This document shows positions 48,620 to 60,800 of a stretch of 64,000 nt of DNA, piece by piece. Position numbers and translations under genes: made by a program. Position 1 is the stretch's first letter. Every line of letters starts with the position of its first letter. Source of the stretch: Sclerotinia nivalis (Eukaryota > Ascomycota > Leotiomycetes > Helotiales > Sclerotiniaceae). Location of the stretch: contig JAPEIS010000001.1 of the NCBI GenBank assembly GCA_029531795.1, forward strand, positions 4,588,001 through 4,652,000, in the 5' to 3' direction. The notes under the pieces were generated by a model, which saw only the letters and a list, made by a program, of their open reading frames with translations, made no database searches and was not told the DNA's origin.

Positions 48620-48735
48620 CAACATCCTCCCAACATCCTCCCAACATCCTCCCAACATCCTCTCAACATCCTCCCAACATCCTTCCAACATCCTTCCAAC
48701 ATCCTCCCAACATCCTCTCAATATCCTTCCAACAG
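48620..48735 (+). repeat. 11-bp minisatellite (CATCCTCCCAA)
   Basis: About ten or eleven head-to-tail copies of an 11-bp unit, mostly CATCCTCCCAA with some C/T variants, in the expected 5' untranslated region of 2EXR copy 2. Copy 1 has a single similar stretch (ACACATCCTCTGAAC) at the same place, so the array expanded in copy 2. Confidence 0.85.
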
Positions 48736-48808
48736 AATTAGCGAAGTTTAGCCAATCTTCCCAAATCAGGAAATCAATCAAGGCATTTTTTCCTTTCCAA
48801 CCTCTAGG

Positions 48809-50042
48809 ATGCCCAAGATGTCTAAAAAAGGTCTCCTTAATGATGCCTTCCATCTCGACGACTTCACTCTCTTTTCCAAACTCCCTCCAGAATTGAGAAT
48901 TAAAGTCTGGAGGTTCGCAGCTCGATCCCACACACGCAGCTCGATCCCACCCACGTGTATTCGAGTTGGAATGGCATGACCACAAGAAAGGCGATCACAA
49001 CGTATTCAAAGTCTCGAAGCAGACCAATCAGGTCCCGGCAATTATGGAAGTAAACAAGGAGTCTCGAAAAGAAGGTATGCGCATCTTTGAAAAGCGAGTC
49101 TTTAACAACTACATGCAGCATTGCATTCCCTATCTATTCCATAAAGAGAAAATTCCGTGTACGTGGTTCAATCCTGATCTCGACACAATATGTTTTGGGG
49201 AAAACACTTGCATCAAAACAGTTGTGGACTTCTTCTCTTTGTTCGGACATACTCAACTTCCAAAAATAGCTTTCATGATGAACATATATCATCATTGGTG
49301 TTGGGTTAATACCTCTTGTAATCGGAATAATTATCACCGAAACATATCATGCATTCAAGCTCTTCACGGTAAGCCTAAGAAAAACGGAAAGGCCAACATG
49401 TTGACAGGTTCACCCAGTACCAAGGAAGTCTTTCTTGTGGTACAATCCACTTGCTACAAGTTCAGAGCAGGTCAAATGCCAAACACTGTCACTTTCCGTC
49501 CTGTTCTTCAAAAAAGCTGTAATGATTCCATCAAGCATATGCCAGAGATGAATGGGTGAGGCAATTAGACTGTATCAAATCTGGTTTTGGTTTCGGATGC
49601 GGACCAAGCCAATGGACAGACGGCAAAGGTCCAGATTTTAAATTTGTTTCCTTAGCTCCTAGTCTTAAGGACGGCAAGGGAAAAGAGCTCAAACACGACG
49701 GAACCATTATACATATTGAAGACGCTGTGAAGTTCACGAGGTTTGGCAAGAAATTCCCCGCCGATCTAAAGCTTAAGACTGGGGTTGATGTCAATTTCAA
49801 GACATACAGAAGTTCACTTATAGTCCCTTGCTGGGATAACCATGATTGCGAGATCGGTCTTTTCAATGGTACAGATGAGGGAATTGAAAAATGCAAAGAA
49901 GAGATCAAAGCACGATGTGTAAGTAAAACAACCACAAAAACTCCGACGTGATCTTAGCTGACCCTTTCTTTAGGCTGTACCATTCGACCCGGATATTCTC
50001 ATGGAGGCTAGGAAGGCAGGGTGGTTCGACAAGAAAAATTAA
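48809..50042 (+). pseudogene. 2EXR-domain gene, copy 2 (frameshifted)
   Basis: A relative of copy 1 that no longer reads through. It begins MPKMSKK and FTLFSKLPPELRIKVWRFAAR in one frame. A 19-bp tandem duplication (48916-48934 repeated at 48935-48953) then shifts the frame, and the matching sequence (VFKVSKQTNQVPAIMEVNKESR) continues in another. A second frame change lies near 49,515-49,560, after which the C-terminal part (FGCGPSQWTDGKGPDFKFVSLAP, CEIGLFNGTDEGIEKCKEEI) and a final small exon (VPFDPDILMEA, stop near 50,042) follow. The downstream intron donor GTAAGT after KARC is preserved. It is probably a young pseudogene, although a shortened protein from Met at 48966 is possible. Confidence 0.8.
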
Positions 50043-51544
50043 CTTTTAATCCGCAGAATCTGTTTGCACTCTGCTATGATTTGGCTTTGCATTTATTCGG
50101 GGTGGCAAACATTTAGTATTCATTTTTTGATGAGAAGCATCTTCTATGGTTTCAGAAATATTCATTGGCACGCAAATTCTGGGCAAGCCCGTCATATCAA
50201 ACTCATGAAACATGAACTCTCTATAGTTTAGGTGCACTATAGAAGGAAACTTAGCATCTACAGGAAGGGTGTAATTATGCAAAATAACATGAATAATTTG
50301 AACTACTACCCTAGATTTTGCCATGAAGCCGTGGATATTGAGAACAAGCCAAAGAGGAGTTGCCAATTCCGCGCGGTAGGCTGCGAATCAGAAGATACGT
50401 GAAGAAATTAGGTAATGTGTCATTAATTGAATCAATTAACTAACAAAATCTTGATAATGATCATAATAATAATGTGAAAACAACTAAGAGTTTCCAGCAT
50501 TATAGAATTTCTATACTGGATACATGCCTCCAACAAGATATCAGTAACTGGGACAAACTTGGAAATGCAAATTGGTTATAGGAAGCATTCGATCTATTTT
50601 TCAAATGATCTGAACACTTCATCACACCATCTAGCATTGTTGAATAAGATTTGCCAATATTCTGTCTCCCCATAAAACTATTCCCAATCCAAATGATCAA
50701 TGCTCGAGATGAATAATAGAATGGTCTTTTAATCTTACCATAGATATATTATTGAATATATCTCTTATACTGATCTTTCTGAACAATAGGGACTATTGAA
50801 CAAAAAGAGACTTTGTATGCTTGAAACTATATTTTGTTGGGACCAAGGAACAAAGCTCTAATGCTTCAGTTTCTCCATTGGCTAATTCAAAGCAGATCAT
50901 CACCTATTTACTTCTTTTAACAGTCTCCCCTGAAGTGATTAGTTTCACAACGAACCCACTTTCTCCATCCAGATTATTCAGAGAGTCAATGGATTCCTAT
51001 AAATAACTTCCTGATTGCAAATGTACTTTCTATGACACTTTCAAAAACATTCAACTAATACAAACTTGTAGAAACATTCCATTGTATCAGCTATCGTCCA
51101 TACAATCATCATTCAGAGGTCATATAGTAATATGGTAAGTATAGAATACATTGTAAAATCATATTAATTTTACAAACTTTGTTGAAGGATGAGCAAAAAA
51201 CCATAATATTAATCACAGAAACCCCTATGAATCATGTATTCATATTAGCACAACTCTCTCATTCTTTTAAAAGGTGTATGAATCACTTTTCCTCATTTCT
51301 CGTCCTCATTTCTCGTATTCATTGCTATAGATCTCACCAAAATCTATCAGTAATTGTATTCTATTCTCATATAGATCATACCAAAATACATCAATCACCA
51401 CATTCCACAACAGGCACTATTTCCAATATATTTCTATTCCAGGAATAATCCTATCAACAAGATATCAAAAAGGATATGTACAATCATACAACCAGACAAC
51501 ATATTTAACAATAACAACACATCATTTTCTCAAACCATTCTCAC
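50043..51544. other. AT-rich spacer between 2EXR copies 2 and 3
   Basis: 1.5 kb. The first part (to about 50,475) is the homologous flank shared with copy 1. The remainder is AT-rich with no supported gene, and may include an upstream exon of copy 3 that I could not place. Confidence 0.45.
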
Positions 51545-53509
51545 TAGAGGTCGAGGAGGCTTCGGAGGTGGAGGAGGTCGAGGTAGACAAAGCGATAGAC
51601 CTAGTCAGACTATCAATGAACGACAAGAGCAGAGTCAAATCGATCCCACACATATGCCTACCACTACAAATGGTAGTGGATTATCACAAGTATGCACTTC
51701 TTCCATCTTTTTCCCATTCTACTCCATCCCATTCCACACCACACCAACTAAAAAATCCTAACACCTCCCCACAGAACACTCCAACTCCAACTCCAGCACC
51801 CACAGCTCCCACCAGCACCACCACCCCAAAAGCCAAAAGCAAAAGCAAGAACAAAAAATGGGCAAAAGTAAACCTCAACAACATCGCACCCATGGCTATC
51901 CCCTGCATACCTATCCCTCAAAGAAAAAAGGGTGAGCGTGAACAACCATTCGGTCTATTGATCGAAGAAAAAGACAAGCAGCAAAAACCATGCGGTCCTC
52001 ATCGTAATAAGGGTCTGCATCGTGGCGTTAATGTTGATGGCGAGTCACTTTTTGAGATTGAGGATCGTTTGAAGAGAGTTCAGTTGGAGAAGGCGAGGTA
52101 AGTTCATGCTCATCTCATTATAACACAAGATTCCTTCATGTGTATCAACGTTATCTCATAGCTGTTACTTTCGTGCATTATCAATACTGACAATACCCCA
52201 GAAAACCACTCACCGAATTCTCCATCTTTCCCACCCTCGCCGCCGAGCTCCGCTTCAAGATTTGGAACTTCGCAGCACGCGCCACACCCCGCATCCTCAA
52301 ACTAGTCCTCCACCCGGATTTTCCCTGCCCTCCCAATTGCGATCCAGAAAGCGGGTACACGTTAGAGCCAGCGGACCTCAGATGCTACAACCATATGACG
52401 TACCGGATATCCAACCCCGGTCAAGTTGTCCCCGGCATCCTACAAGCCAACCGCGAGTCCCGTGCCGAAGCTCAGCTGGTCTTCGAAAAGCGATACATCA
52501 ACAACTATCCAGCCGAGTATCCCTACCGCGAAAATGATGAACGTCCATGGACGTGGTACAATCCTTATACGGACATCATTTTCTTCGGCGAAGATACTTG
52601 TATCCGTACAGTAGTTGATTTTTTCCATCGGAAATCCGATGAAAAGTATCCGAAGGTTGCCTTTCGTTGCGGAAACATGATCGGCACGTGCAAAAACAAG
52701 TGCGATTTCGATACCTGGGAATATCCACACGGCGACGATGATTATGCTTGTAGCATTGGAGCTGGAATTGGTGGTGGCGGCGTTGGTATTTTGGGAGTGC
52801 TTCATGGGAAAGATGAAGATATTGCTCACAACACCCTAGTCCCTGGGGCTCCTCATGTGGAAGAGGTATTTTTTGTGGTTAAGACTGAGTGCATGAAGTT
52901 TGATACTGGAGTCATGCCTAATGATTTAACCTTCCGTCCAGCGATTCACAACGGACTTCTGGACAGGAAAGAAGCAAGATTAGTCTTGAGGGAGGGGTTC
53001 ATAATGTTCGCATGGGACTTGGTGTTGATGGTTGCGGCGATGGCAGAAATTGAGGGGACAAAGAAAACTATCCTGATTTCAGCTTTGTCTCGTTGGCTCC
53101 TCCGTTGAAGGATGGTAGATGAAAAGCATTGAAGCATGATGCAATTCAGGTTCCGACAAAGGACATCGGGACGTTGATTTACCGCAACAACGAGTTTCTT
53201 ACGGAGTTGGCAAACAAGACCAAAGTCGACATTGTACCGAGTGACAAGGCATATGTAGGCCAGAAGAAGAGAGAGATCGGGTTGTACAACGGTACTGAAG
53301 AGGGCATTGAGAAGGCCAAGGAAGAAATCAAGAAGCAATTGGTATGTTGATAAATCTTTTTAAATCTGGCAGATTGTTGCTAACTAGGAAAATAGCTTGT
53401 GAATTTCGAGGCTTATCGTCGTGGCCCTAATCACCAAGGTACTGGCCAAGCTCGTGGAGGTTATCGTGGTCGTAGAGGACGTGGCGGCCAGGGTGGTCGT
53501 GGTCAATAG
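51545..53509 (+). pseudogene. 2EXR-domain gene, copy 3 with RG-rich ends (broken)
   Basis: The visible start is an Arg-Gly-rich segment (RGRGGFGGGGGRGR at 51,548) without a clear ATG. An intron (GTATGC to CACAG) leads to a Pro/Thr then Lys-rich stretch, and a second intron (52098-52201) to the 2EXR domain proper: EFSIFPTLAAELRFKIWNFAAR, ILQANRESRAEA and FFGEDTCIRTVVDFF. After about 52,985 the frame shifts. In the frame that matches the other copies there are two TGA stops (53051-53053 and 53120-53122) before the conserved EIGLYNGTEEGIEKAKEEI. A last exon (53396-53509) encodes an RGG-rich tail, a new C-terminus compared with the other copies. It probably lost full-length function. Confidence 0.7.
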
Positions 53510-54017
53510 ACGACTCATGGGCAGTGGAGTAGATTAGTACATCATGGAGTTGCCCAGGCTGAGGAGTATCCCCAATACTTCTTTAAATTTATCGCAGGTA
53601 TTTTTTCCTTTTGATGGGATGTCACTTATTAGTTAGTTATAAGTTTCTCATGGGAAATAAGCTGTTTGAAGGGCGCAGTAATTTAATGTGAATAATAACA
53701 TAGAATATCATATCAGCAATCCAAAATTTATTTATCTCTTAATGCTGTGTTGAAGAATGTCAAATGAACTCACCTAAATCCTCGTTTATTCCGTTGTTTG
53801 CTGCGTAAAAACACGTCACATCAAACCTAATTGTATGTCGGGCATGTAAAATTCGAGTGTATTCCTGTCCATCCATCTATATATTCAAGGCACATAACGC
53901 TTGCTGAAGGCCGAATTTCTTCTATATCCAATGATTCTGTGCGTGTCTGATAGATATTATTACCGTGTCCTATGATCAATCCAATCCGCAAACTGCCTAC
54001 ACAAATCAAGTCAGCCA
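53510..54017. other. Convergent 3' spacer
   Basis: 508 bp between copy 3 and the converging glycosyltransferase gene. Nothing recognised. Confidence 0.45.
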
Positions 54018-55314
54018 TCAATTCATCAGACGGGCAACAAAACCCAAAAATGCACTCACTATTCTCCTCTCCCTAAAATCCTTATACAACCCATCCCAAA
54101 TATCCCTAGCTCTACAGTCATCTCCCTCTACCACGGGTACACACTTTGGTCCCCATACTACCCATTCCAAATTATTCAATTTCCATGGTTTCCTCATGGG
54201 CCAATCACTAAAATGCACGAATTTTGACTTCTTAAATACCCTCTCTGGATCCCATGTATCAGTCTCACGGCCTTTTCCCCAAAACCCTTTATGCTTAGTA
54301 ACAGGTCTTCGGAACTCTCCTGTAAGGAGAGCATATATTTGATGGTCCAGTAATCCACAAGAGTCTTTCTGTTCAGTGAAGACCGAGTTGATAATGTCCA
54401 TGTCGTAGGTACCTAAACCAGCTTTTCGGAACTCTACTTGCAGCCGTTCAAATGCGGTTGTTGAAGGTTTAATGAGCATTATGTGAGATGCTAGTTGTGG
54501 GACACCTTGGGCATCTAACCAATATGCTCTCGGTGCGAGGATTTGTGTTGAGTTAGACATTGGAGCTACGAATAGTTCGTCCATGGGATGACGAACAGTG
54601 GAGTCAGAATCCAGGACGAGAAGTTTCTCGTATGAGGTTTGGTTGAATGCTAAGAGTTTAGTATAACTCTCCGCCCATTCATCTATCATCCATTAGTATT
54701 TTCGTGATCGTCATTTCTCGATGCAGGGTAGAATGAAATTTGTTACCTGCTGTAGCATGCCTATGCTGCAAAATTTTCACATTTTGCAATTTTACTTTGT
54801 ACTTATCTCTCGCCTGAATCAACATCTTAGTAATAACCTCCATATCCGTACCATGGACATCCTCAACCCATGCATCCTTCCATAACTGCGGATACAACAA
54901 TACCCTTTCAGCTTTACTCTGTAACCTTTGCAACGACTCGAATAACATTAATGCATTACATAAATGATCTTTCGATGTTGCATATGTAATATATGCATAT
55001 TTCTCCCACTCTATACCTGTCTCCTCGCCCGTCAAGGGTTCTGCAATGATAGGAGCTTGTTTGAGACATGCAGGAGTTTTATACTGAACGTGCAATTCTT
55101 TTGCTTTTCGTGTTCCATGTGGAAGAAGAAAGAGTATGAAGAGTCCACAAATGACAATAGGTATCGCTGTTCGTACAGGTCTCGACCGAAGAATTTGTGC
55201 AATACTTGGTTTGGCTACTTTAGGTGGTGGTTCATCGATATCGAAATTGATGATTGGTAGATATGGTGAGTTTTGTAGAAAATCTGGTAGATCGAGCTGT
55301 GTTTGATGCGACAT
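54018..55314 (-). CDS. GT8-like glycosyltransferase, type II membrane
   Basis: Two exons (55314-54747, 54682-54018) give about 410 residues. A short cytosolic N-terminus is followed by one membrane segment (IPIVICGLFILFLLP, residues 51-65), the layout of a Golgi type II enzyme. The catalytic part starts with YAYITYATSKDHLCNALMLFESL, as in glycogenin-like GT8 transferases. It contains the metal-binding DxD in LLVLDSDSTV (Asp214 and Asp216), then RAYWLDAQGVPQLASHIMLIKPS and the C-terminal VHFSDWPMRKPW. It probably transfers a hexose or GlcNAc from a UDP-sugar to a glycan; the yeast Gnt1-like group is the closest by pattern. It converges on the 2EXR copy 3 remnant. Acceptor unknown. Confidence 0.88.
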
Positions 55315-57850
55315 ATTGATTTGAACTCAGAGTTTGCAAATATGAAGAAATATAGTATCCAAAATGTAGAAAACGTTTATCACGTGATTTTAATCAAAAT
55401 CTGATGACTCGTGAGTCCGAACCAAAAAGACGTGTATCTAAGTCTGTCAGCATCATGTTTCTCAATAAAAGTGAAACTGATACATACACAAAAAGAATGA
55501 AATCAAAACGCCGTTTCAAATGCCCAAAGTATTGATGCTCACGAGACCGCCAACTTTCATGAGTGGAAGCCCGGTATCACAATAGTGGTAAACAGCAAGA
55601 ACGTAATGCTGCAATGAAGATCAATTGGTTCAATGACAAATGTACCCCACTAAACAATATCAACATCGAAGCGTAATATCCCAATAGAAGGTTGACAGAT
55701 ATCTGTCGGGGAAATTAATGGGATGCGTCAAATGGTTGTGGCTGTGGTGTGGTATATTTTCGGACATTGGTGCTTACTAAGCTCGAAGCTTGGTCCTGGT
55801 GGTCTTCTTGATGAAATAGGGGTATCACGGGACTACAACAGCATTATTGGATTCAAGATAGCGCCGACTTTCAGTCAAAGTGATTAGAATTGAAGAATGC
55901 GGCTGCTTAAATAGAGATTTTAGAATTACTTCGAGGAACCTCCCAGAAAAGTTTACTGCTACGAGATCGTCGAGGCGATGGCGAATGCGTCAGTCTGCGC
56001 TGATCTTTTTGTTTCTCTGTTTCGCATCGCAATAGTGCCTTGTGAAAGGCCAAAGTTGAAGTTATTCACTACGGAGTCGCATGTATCACCACTCAACAAA
56101 GCCCCAATTTACAGAGTATTTATGAAGCTCTAAGCCCACTCCACCCCAACTTGAACCGCGCTCGCACTTTCCGCATTCAACTTAATCTCCTCTACCCGCT
56201 CCATCACCTCATTTTTGTAGTCAACCCCCTTCAACTCCTGTACCAACATCGCAAGTATATATCAAAACTCCATCAATACCAAGTTTCTCCTGCACACATC
56301 CTGGTGCCACCTACAAGATATAGATTACTTGCCACGCCAACGTAGTCCATTTACTCTGAGAGTCATCATCAGGATCTGGTATCTGGTTGATGACATAGTG
56401 TTGGATGTTGTCGAGTAATATCATGATAGTATTTACCTGTGTCGAGAATCGCTTTGCGAGCTATAGTTTCTAGCAGCCCCTGCATTTCTCACATTCACTA
56501 CCACGAAGGGGCTTTTCTATGGTTCACATGTATCGCACCCAGACTGCCCAAGTCAATTCCGTAATATGACCGTGATAAATATAATTTATTATTTCCTTGT
56601 ATTGTGAAAGAGGTAGGTCGAGATACATGCGTCCCGATTGTACGCTGCGAGGGGGAATGGGAATATGAATTGATCAGATTATATTGTAGAGGCTTCAAGT
56701 AATATAATTAATAGAATTAACAATGGGTTTGGGTTGTATACTGTGAGAAAGTTGGATTATTTGGGCTACATATATAGCTAGTTTATGGACATTAAGTTAT
56801 ATAATCCTTCGTAGTTAAATATAAAAAGAAGGCTTCGCTTTCCCTTCTAAAATAATCAATCGTTTTCATTAATCTTTTTGCATATCCATTGTATACAATC
56901 CTAATCCATTGTTAAATCCTATTAGTTCTACTATTCGAAGTTTATACAATGTAATCTGATCAATTCGTATCCTATTCCCCCTCGCAGCGTGCTATCGGGA
57001 CACACGTATCTCGACCTACCTCTTTCACAATACAATGGGTATGCAAAAAGACTAGTGGAAAACGATTGATTATTCAAGAAGGGGAAGGCGAAGCCCTTTC
57101 CTTATATCTAACTATGAAGGATCATATGATCTATTGATTAAGAATTAGCTACGTATTTAGCTTCAATAACCCAACTTTCTCACAGTATATTCATAGAAAA
57201 GTTATCTTGCTGTATCGTGAAAGTTTCATGCACTTATATGAATTCAGCTCATGTATCATGACAAAGAAAGTATATCCTTCTCAATAGCCGCCACCTATTG
57301 CAAACCACGAAAAGAGTATTAGCCCATTAACAAAACTTAGGGTACAACTGATTTTTATTTGATAGTATTCCGGGCAGCTCGTGGAATGGTGAACATTGTC
57401 TGAAATAATCACCGGTAATCACTAGACTAGTCGTGTACTTATATTCCGTGCTAACTTATAGCCGGCGGGAAATATCTGGGACATTGGGAGATTTGAATGT
57501 CTTGTCTGAGGTAGGTTGTAATTCTTTGAGATAACTCAGACATTGGTGTTGTTCCAATAGGTGACCGCCGAATGAGATAGACTTTCATTGAATATTCCCA
57601 GAGTGATAGATCTGGTTTTAGGAAGAATGCATCTTGGACAAGAAGACTCTGAGTCAGATGATTCAGACTAGACACTGGTAATTGGTTTCTGATTGTATGC
57701 CGGTAGTATGCTCCCCTTTCACAAAGGACCACGCAAATATCGGAAATGGACCGTAAGATATCATACCAAAACACAAATTTCCGTCTTCAAAGCCTAATTT
57801 CGCCAATTCAAACAAGAGACAAAATCCCGGAACCAATATTAAGAAAACAA
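55315..57850. other. Gene-free region with old inverted repeats
   Basis: About 2.5 kb without a supported gene. The central part holds two pairs of imperfect inverted repeats, annotated separately, which look like remnants of a mobile element. Confidence 0.5.
56597..57190. repeat. Interleaved inverted repeats, degenerate mobile element
   Basis: Segment A (56597-56658) matches the reverse complement of 56974-57034, and segment B (56734-56892) matches the reverse complement of 57033-57190. Both pairs are imperfect. The order is A, B, A-inverted, B-inverted, which a single simple inversion does not explain. No coding capacity seen. Confidence 0.75.
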
Positions 57851-57852
57851 AA

Positions 57853-60800
57853 TGTTGCATATCTAAGATTTCCGGATTCCGACAAGATACCATAATCGGC
57901 ATCTTCCAACATATCCCATTGTCCGGGATTGACAAAGATAAAATTCGGTACCACCAATTCAAAACGTTGTCATGAAACCGACCTAGCGGCGAACCCGAAA
58001 GTATAAAGAAAATGCTTTTTTGTTGCTTATCGTAAAATCAAACCGTAATATCCGCCAACATCTTTGCTGTGGCGCGTATATAAATTGGACTTGTAGATTT
58101 TGGAATGAGGCGGGAGCCGAGAAGTGAACAGGATGGATGGATATTTGATGATGCTGGCGCTTTGAGGGAAGAAAGGATTGGGTATTCTAGATATAGTTAC
58201 AAAAATAAAAAGATAATCTGTTCCGCATCGCAATCTTTGTATTCCGGAGAATCTCTTGAAAATTATTGAATGAAAAATCCAATCCCAGGCCAGAAATGGC
58301 GTTGTGGTGGAAATTCCGTGACAGCGGAATATAGCAAACAAAATTCCTTTCATTCTCCCATCTCGGAAAATGTGTAAGGTTATCCCCACCAGCCAGGAAA
58401 CAAATCCACCTATAAACAACATTCAAACAATCTAAAATGACTTTTGTTGCATACCTACAATTTTCTCGATTCCGTGAAAATCTGCCGAAAAGGCGTTGCG
58501 GAAAATCTATGAATTTTGTTGTCAAGAATCAGGCGAAATATCACCAGATAAAATTTAGCTGGTGGCGGAACAACTCAACCATCGTGGTGACCCCAGCCTC
58601 GAATCCAATACCCACTTAGTATATGAAACTCCTTCCGATCATAGACCTTTTGTTGCACATCTTAAAACCGCCACATTCCGCAGCATCCATCAGGATGTGC
58701 CGGAATAAATCCTGGATGAGGAGGATGTGGATGTGTGTTACGGAGTACCATGTTGGTGGAATTGTTGGATGACAGCGGAACGGAACTTCGGAATGTTAGG
58801 AAGAGGGAATCTAGGCCTCTCAATGGAAAGCGCACCTATAGGAAATTTCCATAGGAAATTTTGTTGCATGTCGTAAAAATGTAAATTCCGAGACCGACTA
58901 CGAGATTTCTGCGATTCGCGCGATTCGATTGTAGAGGGAAGCGGTGTTGTGTGTGTATACTCCGTAGATTTTGGTATTGAAGACTAGATGGTCCCGGAAT
59001 TTGATAAAGATCAATATCCGCATAGACTGTTGGAGTGGTAGGAGCCATTCTTTGCTCATTTGGTCCCACCTTTTCAATATTCCACATTTTACATTCCATT
59101 AGAAATTGAAATTGAGAGTAGAACACTACCTTACTCGGAACAAACATCTCGTAAAACTCGCAAATTTCGCAACGGAAGAATATTTCCGCTGACGGACACA
59201 TCTGATCCATTCTCCAGATTGATAAAATCTTAACATGTTTCTTAGTCTTTTGTTGCACATCTTCAAAAGTCCGAAAATCCGAAGATTGAGAGGTTTAATT
59301 GTCAAGAATCTTGGGAGTTGATGAGGCGGCAAACACAAATGGATGAATGTTGCAGTAACTCCGAAAACCGGGCTTTCATCCCATCTCGCCAATCCATCCT
59401 CACCACCACAACCACCATACAAACGGCGATGGTCTCCTCTAAGCACCGAAATCTCTCAAATGTTGCACATCTAACATCGCCGAATTTCAAAGCCTCGCCG
59501 AAGAATACATTATCTCCAGTGAACTTCTCCTTGGCACCTGACCAATTCCAAGGAAAACCTACGTCTTTACCTCCGAAATCCATAATCTAGATACAGAGTT
59601 CAAAACAAATCGGTACACCGGAAGATTCGGCGCTCGCTCTAATCCCATCGGCGTTGAAAACATGGTGACATTACTCCGACTGACATATACGATGAATATG
59701 ATTGGAGAAACTGAAATTCATAAACTTTGGTTGCATATCTATTATATCAGAATTGAACCAATCTTGAATTTTGGACATTGGGTAATTTAATTAATCTAAC
59801 CTTTTACCCAACTATTGGTATTAATTTGTGATACTCTGTGGTTGTGGTGCCAGCACTTTTCCTTCCGCACAGAGTATTTTGTGCTGATCTACAGGCCCAA
59901 AACGCTGGGGTGCATGAACAGGAAATCCGTAATGGCCGAAGTTGCGCGTAGTTTCAGTAATATCCGCTGTGATTTCTCCCCTGGCCATGAAATTGACCTC
60001 CTCGCCTTCAACCTTCACCAACATTCATGAACAAAAACACCGTAAATAATCAAGCTCATCCAATCATCCAATACCCCAAAGGATTTGTTGCACATCTGTC
60101 TAAACTCCGAGATCCGTTACGTTCAGTATTGTCCGATATCAATTTTGTTTTGTTTTATTTTACTACATCTCATTATTGTTGTCTGATATGATTTGGTCTC
60201 ATCAATTTAACCGCTCGTTTACTGTAAAATCCAACACCCGAACCACCACTGTATCTCAAAGCAAATTCGGTGCTCGCTTCTCCCATTCTCCGCCACTTTT
60301 CAACACAAACCCCGAACCACACTTCATCAATCAATCCCCTTCCCATCTCCATTGGACGACAACCAACCTCTCCAATCTTCAAATCTTCTTGTTGCACATC
60401 TACACAAACTCCGAAACGGTGGAAATATCTTCTTACACACGATTCGGAGACAATAGCTCAAAATTTCACCATACGACGCAACTTCGGAGAACGGAAAATG
60501 ATACATCGGAAACCGCAAATGCTACGTCGGTCTTCTTTTTCCTCTTTGGGACAACCAAACTAATGGGTCCCCGAAACATCACGAAATATCGGGGTTAAAT
60601 ATGGATTTCTATTGGATTGCAACAACATGAAAATGATCTGTTGCATATCTAGATAACTCCGAATCAGATGAATTTAGAAAGAAATAGGTTTTTGTTGCAT
60701 ATCTATGTAAGTCCGAAGTTGTAGTATTCCGGGATGGTTTTTTGCTCCGAGGTTTGTTGGTGGGTTTCAACTTTCTGCTGCTGTCTTCTTCAGAAGTTTT

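Larger units (their letters stand above)
47328..48808. other. AT-rich spacer between 2EXR copies 1 and 2
   Basis: 1.48 kb. The first part (about 47,453-47,705) is homologous to the 3' flank of copy 2 but much richer in A/T. A palindrome GGTAGTTTATAAACTACC lies near 47,788. The rest is very AT-rich, then becomes copy 2 promoter sequence with an 11-bp minisatellite. Confidence 0.6.
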
